Assembly: GCA_044359405.1 (NCBI GenBank)
Contig: JBIKMC010000161.1
Location: 1-7,812, forward strand
Reading direction: 5' to 3'
Origin: SYIM01 sp044359405
GTDB taxonomy: Bacteria > Pseudomonadota > Gammaproteobacteria > Burkholderiales > Burkholderiaceae_E
DNA: 7,812 nucleotides
Made by a program: the position numbers and the translations under genes. Shown one piece after another: positions 5,005 through 7,812 of this stretch (within the stretch, counting starts at the first letter, position 1; every line of letters begins with the position of its first letter). Below the pieces are notes generated by a model. It was not told where the DNA came from and searched no databases. It was given only the letters and a program-made list of their open reading frames with translations.

Positions 5005-5763
5005 TCAAACGCTTTCTGAAGGGACGCAAGGGCCGGGGCCGGCGGGCAGCGCCTCTGGCGGCACGTCGGGCGGTCCCTCCTCCAGGCGCTCGAGTTGCTG
5101 AAGCGACACGAGGTGCCCGTAAATGGAGGACAGCCAGCCCTCGCGGCGAAGCTCGAATAATCGGGCATCGGGCAACCCGTCGAGCCGCTCTTCGTTGATC
5201 ACGTAACAGCCGTTGACTTCCAAAGCTTCGTCGTCTCGGAGAATACGCACCGACAGGGGCGTAAACAGGTTTCTCGCCGCGAGCGCGCGGCAAAACGCAT
5301 CGGTTTGAAGCTGCATCTCGCGAATCTGTTGCAGCCAGGCCTTGGCCTGCTCCAACGCCGGTGTTGGCGCCCCCGCAGCATCGAAAAGCGCCGCACCCTC
5401 CGTGATGGACAGGAGCTCACTCTTGGCATCAATGCAAACTGCAAACTCGTCGGTCTGTGCCGTTCGCGACAAGGCAAAGGGATATGCGCGGATGACCGCC
5501 GGAATATAAGATGCCAGCCATGCGCCATCTACGTCGACGTAGACGTTTTCCCCTTCGCGCAGGCCCAGCAGCGCCATGGGCCGAAAATTATCGATTTGCG
5601 GATCTTCGACGAATACGACGGGATACGTGCCCGCAGCCCGCACGATCTCGGCCTGCATGATCGTGCACAGGTGGGCCCCACGCGCAAATGAAAAATCGGT
5701 CTGCGGCCGCACTTTGAGGGCAGCATGCCGTTTCGAATGAAGCGCAACCAACTGCTGAAACAT
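5005..5763 (-). CDS. sapC: SapC-family protein
   Basis: This 252-residue protein matches the SapC family (Pfam PF07277), named after a Campylobacter surface-array gene; its biochemical role is unestablished. Typical blocks are MFQQLVALHSKRHAALKVRP at the start, FSFARGAH (24-31), EIVRAAGTYPVVFVEDPQ (39-56), NFRPMALLGL (59-68), NVYVDVDGAWLASYIPAVIR (73-92), AYPFALSR (93-100), FCRALAARNLFTPL (157-170), and CYVINEERL (186-194) with SLQQLERL (220-227). The last 25 residues are a low-complexity Pro/Glu tail. The start ATG at 5761-5763 is exactly where the family begins, with GGAG about 11 bases upstream. It is the only fully intact gene on this strand, follows the SecA-like remnant and lies convergent to the hydrolase. 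Its own decay is not evident, so it may still be expressed. Confidence 0.9.
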   Translation of the reverse strand: MFQQLVALHSKRHAALKVRPQTDFSFARGAHLCTIMQAEIVRAAGTYPVVFVEDPQIDNFRPMALLGLREGENVYVDVDGAWLASYIPAVIRAYPFALSRTAQTDEFAVCIDAKSELLSITEGAALFDAAGAPTPALEQAKAWLQQIREMQLQTDAFCRALAARNLFTPLSVRILRDDEALEVNGCYVINEERLDGLPDARLFELRREGWLSSIYGHLVSLQQLERLEEGPPDVPPEALPAGPGPCVPSESV

Positions 5764-5797
5764 GATTCGACGAACTCCGTCAGGCCCGCGAGGAGCT

Positions 5798-6308
5798 TTA
5801 AAAAGGTAGCGCGCTGTCGAGCCAGTCGAACCATCGCCCGTACTGCAAGCGATCGCCCGGGTACGGGCGTGTGCGCCAGCAAAAATGCAAGATAACGCGC
5901 GGGTCGAGAGAGAAACCGGCGCACCAGTCCGTCTTCGGTGCTCGCGAAGATCGACACGCTCCCGCGATCGCCCCGGCAACCACAGCGCCCCGCCAATTGG
6001 CGATCGATGCACCCTGACTCGTTGACTTCGGCGATGATCACATGAAACCCGCCAAGCCCGGGAACTACATGACCCAAACGGATGTCGGTGCCCCGTCCCG
6101 CCATATTGGTGGCAATGGTAATCCGGCCGATTTCGCCTGCTCGGGCAACGATACGCGCCTCTTCCGCATGAAGTATGGCATTGAGGAACTCGAACGGCAG
6201 CCCCCGCCACGAAAACAGCGCTGCCAGCGTTTGGCTCGACTCGACGCTTCGAACACCAACCAGAACCGGTTGACCCCGCTCATGCAACGCTACGACCGCG
6301 CCGAGCAT
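5798..6308 (-). pseudogene. SecA-like motor ATPase, C-terminal remnant
   Basis: SecA is the ATPase that drives proteins through SecYEG; SecA-like paralogues occur near large exported adhesins. From ATG 6306-6308 the frame reads MLGAVVALHERGQPVLVGVR, RSVESSQTLAALF, HAEEARIVARAGEIGRITIA and TNMAGRGTDIRLG (6119-6072), the motif V region of NBD2. Motif VI follows as IDRQLAGRCGCRGDRGS (6008-5958), where the expected sequence is close to GR(A/S/C)GRQGDPGS. The second Arg, the Gln and the Pro are all changed, so ATP hydrolysis would be impaired. The first two-thirds (NBD1 with Walker A and B, and the crosslinking domain) are missing; the adhesin stop lies 59 bases upstream. After about residue 145 homology fades, and another frame ends LDSALPF at the stop at 5798-5800, so a frameshift near the 3' end is possible. 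I treat it as a decayed fragment. Confidence 0.75.
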
Positions 6309-6367
6309 TCAACCCACGCCTTTTGCGAGATGCAACTGTCCCATCTCCGCGACAAGAGTCTAGCCGC

Positions 6368-7812
6368 TCAGGCGCCACTGTCTTGCCGGGGGCTGTCTTG
6401 GTTCGCTCTGACATCCAGCGCCGCCGAATCCGCCAGTTGCTCGCTCACGGAATCATCCACGTGGCTGAAAGCGCGCGCATCAACGGCAGCCTCATCGGTG
6501 ACCGTTACGGCCTGGGACGACTGCTCACGATCGAACATACCCATCAGACGCTCGGTTATTCCCCGGTAAACCGCACTGATCCGATGGCGCAGACCTGAGC
6601 CCAAGGAAACTCCCGACAACTCCACCGATGCACCAGCGTCGGACGATCCCGAGCGGTCGCGCTCGCTGCCGGGCGAGTCGCCCGAGCCTGGCACTGGCGC
6701 GGGAGCGGCCGGTGCATCGGCTGGCGCAGCGTCGGCGGGCGCAGACGGGTCGGGCACCGGTTGTCCAGGCACGGATTGCGCGGGGACCGCTGACCCAGGA
6801 ACCGGTTGCGCTGGGCCGGATGGCCCAGGACTGACTTGCGCAGGTGCCGTCTGCGCCGGCGCGGTATCGGAGGCGCCACCGCCCCCAGCTGCGCCTGCCG
6901 CGCCTCTCGCCGCCGGCGTCCGAGCGACGCTGTCATTGGCTTGAACGGCCTGCGAGGCGCCGGGCGTCGTGGAAACCGGCGCCAGCACCGATGAGACTGG
7001 CACAATGGCAGGAGCGGCGGCCATCTGCGCTCCAACAAACAAGCTGCTGCTCGTGAGCGGCGCAGGCACACTACGCGGGGCAATGATCTGAGAGATCGAC
7101 ACGCTACTGGCCGATCCGAGCAACCCTTCCCGAACCGCTTGTACACCAGCCGACAGAACAGAATCGGTACTCGTCATAAGACCGGACGAGTTGTTCATGT
7201 TGGGCAGGCTCGACGCGAAACCAGACTCTCCGCCCGAGGAACGACTCAACAGACTCAGAACGGATTGGGCTTCCTGCTGGGAAATTGAAGTCTTGCCAGT
7301 GAGAATCACCGTACGCCCGCCCTTGGCTTCGAGTTTTCCGGGCTCAATGGCGCCCTTGCCCGAAAGCAGTACGACCCAGCCGTTGGGAGCGTCGTTACGA
7401 ACACTGTTCGCAATCAGTTTGTCGACACCCGCGAGCACGATGTCGCCGCTTTGAGTGTTGGTGACTTGAACTTCACTAGCGCTCACGCGCAGGCTCGCAG
7501 GCCCGAACGCTCCGATGCCCCTGGCTGCGTTCAGGGTGAGCGAATTCGACGTCTTGATATTGGCAGGTTCAGCGCCGTTGGTTGTGTCATAGATGGCCCC
7601 TGCGCTGGTCACCGAGATGGCGCCTGACGACTCGACACGCCCCAGACGCAAATCACCTTTAGCGTTGACCGTTACAACGCTGCCCCCGCGCAGATCGCTG
7701 CCCTCGCCCGCCGCCTTCACGCTCACCTGCCCCGTGAAGTCGTTGCCCACCCGATCCAGCGTCACCGCCCCAGTGCCCGCATCAATCGTCGTGGTCCCCG
7801 TCACCTGCCAGT
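6368..7812 (-). CDS. Filamentous-hemagglutinin-like adhesin, C-terminal part (5' end outside window)
   Basis: The frame stays open from the right edge to the TGA at 6368-6370, leaving more than 480 C-terminal residues of a much larger protein. The first 170 or so visible residues are repeated short strands of the type TIDAGTGAVTLDRVGNDFTG, SGAISVTSAGAIYDT and SNSLTLNAARGIGA. This is the parallel beta-helix pattern of FHA-type secreted adhesins; the strands GRVESSGAIS and GDIVLAGVD are further turns. A Ser/Gly-rich region and then a Pro/Ala/Gln-rich linker (6686-6874, with repeated PAQ and VPG units) follow. The end is a charged helical tail (RHRISAVYRGITERLMGMFD). The protein probably reaches the cell surface or is released; the exporter is not in the window, though the SecA-like remnant sits directly downstream. 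No premature stop is seen. The exact family (TPS partner-secreted or otherwise) cannot be told without the N-terminus. Confidence 0.8.
   Translation of the reverse strand, partial: WQVTGTTTIDAGTGAVTLDRVGNDFTGQVSVKAAGEGSDLRGGSVVTVNAKGDLRLGRVESSGAISVTSAGAIYDTTNGAEPANIKTSNSLTLNAARGIGAFGPASLRVSASEVQVTNTQSGDIVLAGVDKLIANSVRNDAPNGWVVLLSGKGAIEPGKLEAKGGRTVILTGKTSISQQEAQSVLSLLSRSSGGESGFASSLPNMNNSSGLMTSTDSVLSAGVQAVREGLLGSASSVSISQIIAPRSVPAPLTSSSLFVGAQMAAAPAIVPVSSVLAPVSTTPGASQAVQANDSVARTPAARGAAGAAGGGGASDTAPAQTAPAQVSPGPSGPAQPVPGSAVPAQSVPGQPVPDPSAPADAAPADAPAAPAPVPGSGDSPGSERDRSGSSDAGASVELSGVSLGSGLRHRISAVYRGITERLMGMFDREQSSQAVTVTDEAAVDARAFSHVDDSVSEQLADSAALDVRANQDSPRQDSGA
6686..6874 (-). repeat. Pro/Ala-rich low-complexity linker with PAQ/VPG repeats in the adhesin
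   Basis: Within the adhesin the residues run TAPAQTAPAQVSPGPSGPAQ then PVPGSAVPAQSVPGQPVPDP and end in an APADA-type stretch. Units of 5-10 residues (APAQ, VPGxxVP, APADA) repeat imperfectly, with matching DNA repeats. Such extended linkers separate a rigid beta-helix from a wall- or membrane-proximal tail. Repeat number could vary by slippage. Confidence 0.7.

Noticed and set aside
5764..6210. Possible 149-residue N-terminal extension of sapC in the same frame
   Set aside because: The family starts at MFQQL; the upstream part is rich in Arg, Cys and His and is the out-of-frame shadow of the SecA-like remnant.
1..7812. CRISPR arrays, insertion sequences or transposase genes
   Set aside because: No regularly spaced repeats, terminal inverted repeats with a transposase, or recombinase motifs were seen despite the mosaic structure.

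Overview
The base composition, the protein families and the gene style suggest a betaproteobacterium, probably a Burkholderiales/Comamonadaceae-type chromosome or accessory island. This is an impression from sequence alone; no species can be named. The window has three blocks.

Block 1 (1 to about 1800) holds no intact gene. It is a graveyard of toxin-antitoxin-type genes. Reading the minus strand from right to left there is an antitoxin tail (vapB-like) overlapping a truncated PIN-domain toxin start (vapC-like), the last 30 or so codons of a ParE/RelE-type toxin, a frameshifted Fic-family gene that still carries its HPFxxGNGR motif, and the C-terminal half of a DUF6933-like protein running off the left edge. 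On the plus strand, 1620-1802 holds the C-terminal piece of a TacA-like (DUF1778) antitoxin. Fragments of unrelated families abut each other directly, which suggests serial recombination or deletion in a TA-rich region.

Block 2 (about 1800-4832, plus strand) is an intact compact cluster: an ArsR-family repressor, a classical short-chain dehydrogenase, a four-helix membrane protein, a small membrane protein and a Tat-exported alpha/beta hydrolase. Gaps are short and the last two genes overlap by 4 bases. Two copies of a 16-bp near-palindrome (consensus GTCGATAYGYTTCRAC) lie just upstream of arsR and just upstream of the dehydrogenase. They are strong candidates for ArsR operators, so the repressor probably controls itself and the four genes behind it. 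The substrate and inducer are unknown.

Block 3 (about 4870-7812, minus strand, convergent with block 2) carries the C-terminal part of a very large filamentous-hemagglutinin-like adhesin that enters from the right edge, a decayed remnant of a SecA-like motor ATPase, and an intact sapC-family gene. A perfect 7-bp hairpin follows sapC and may end its transcript. Adhesin plus SecA-like remnant looks like what is left of a surface-protein export locus.
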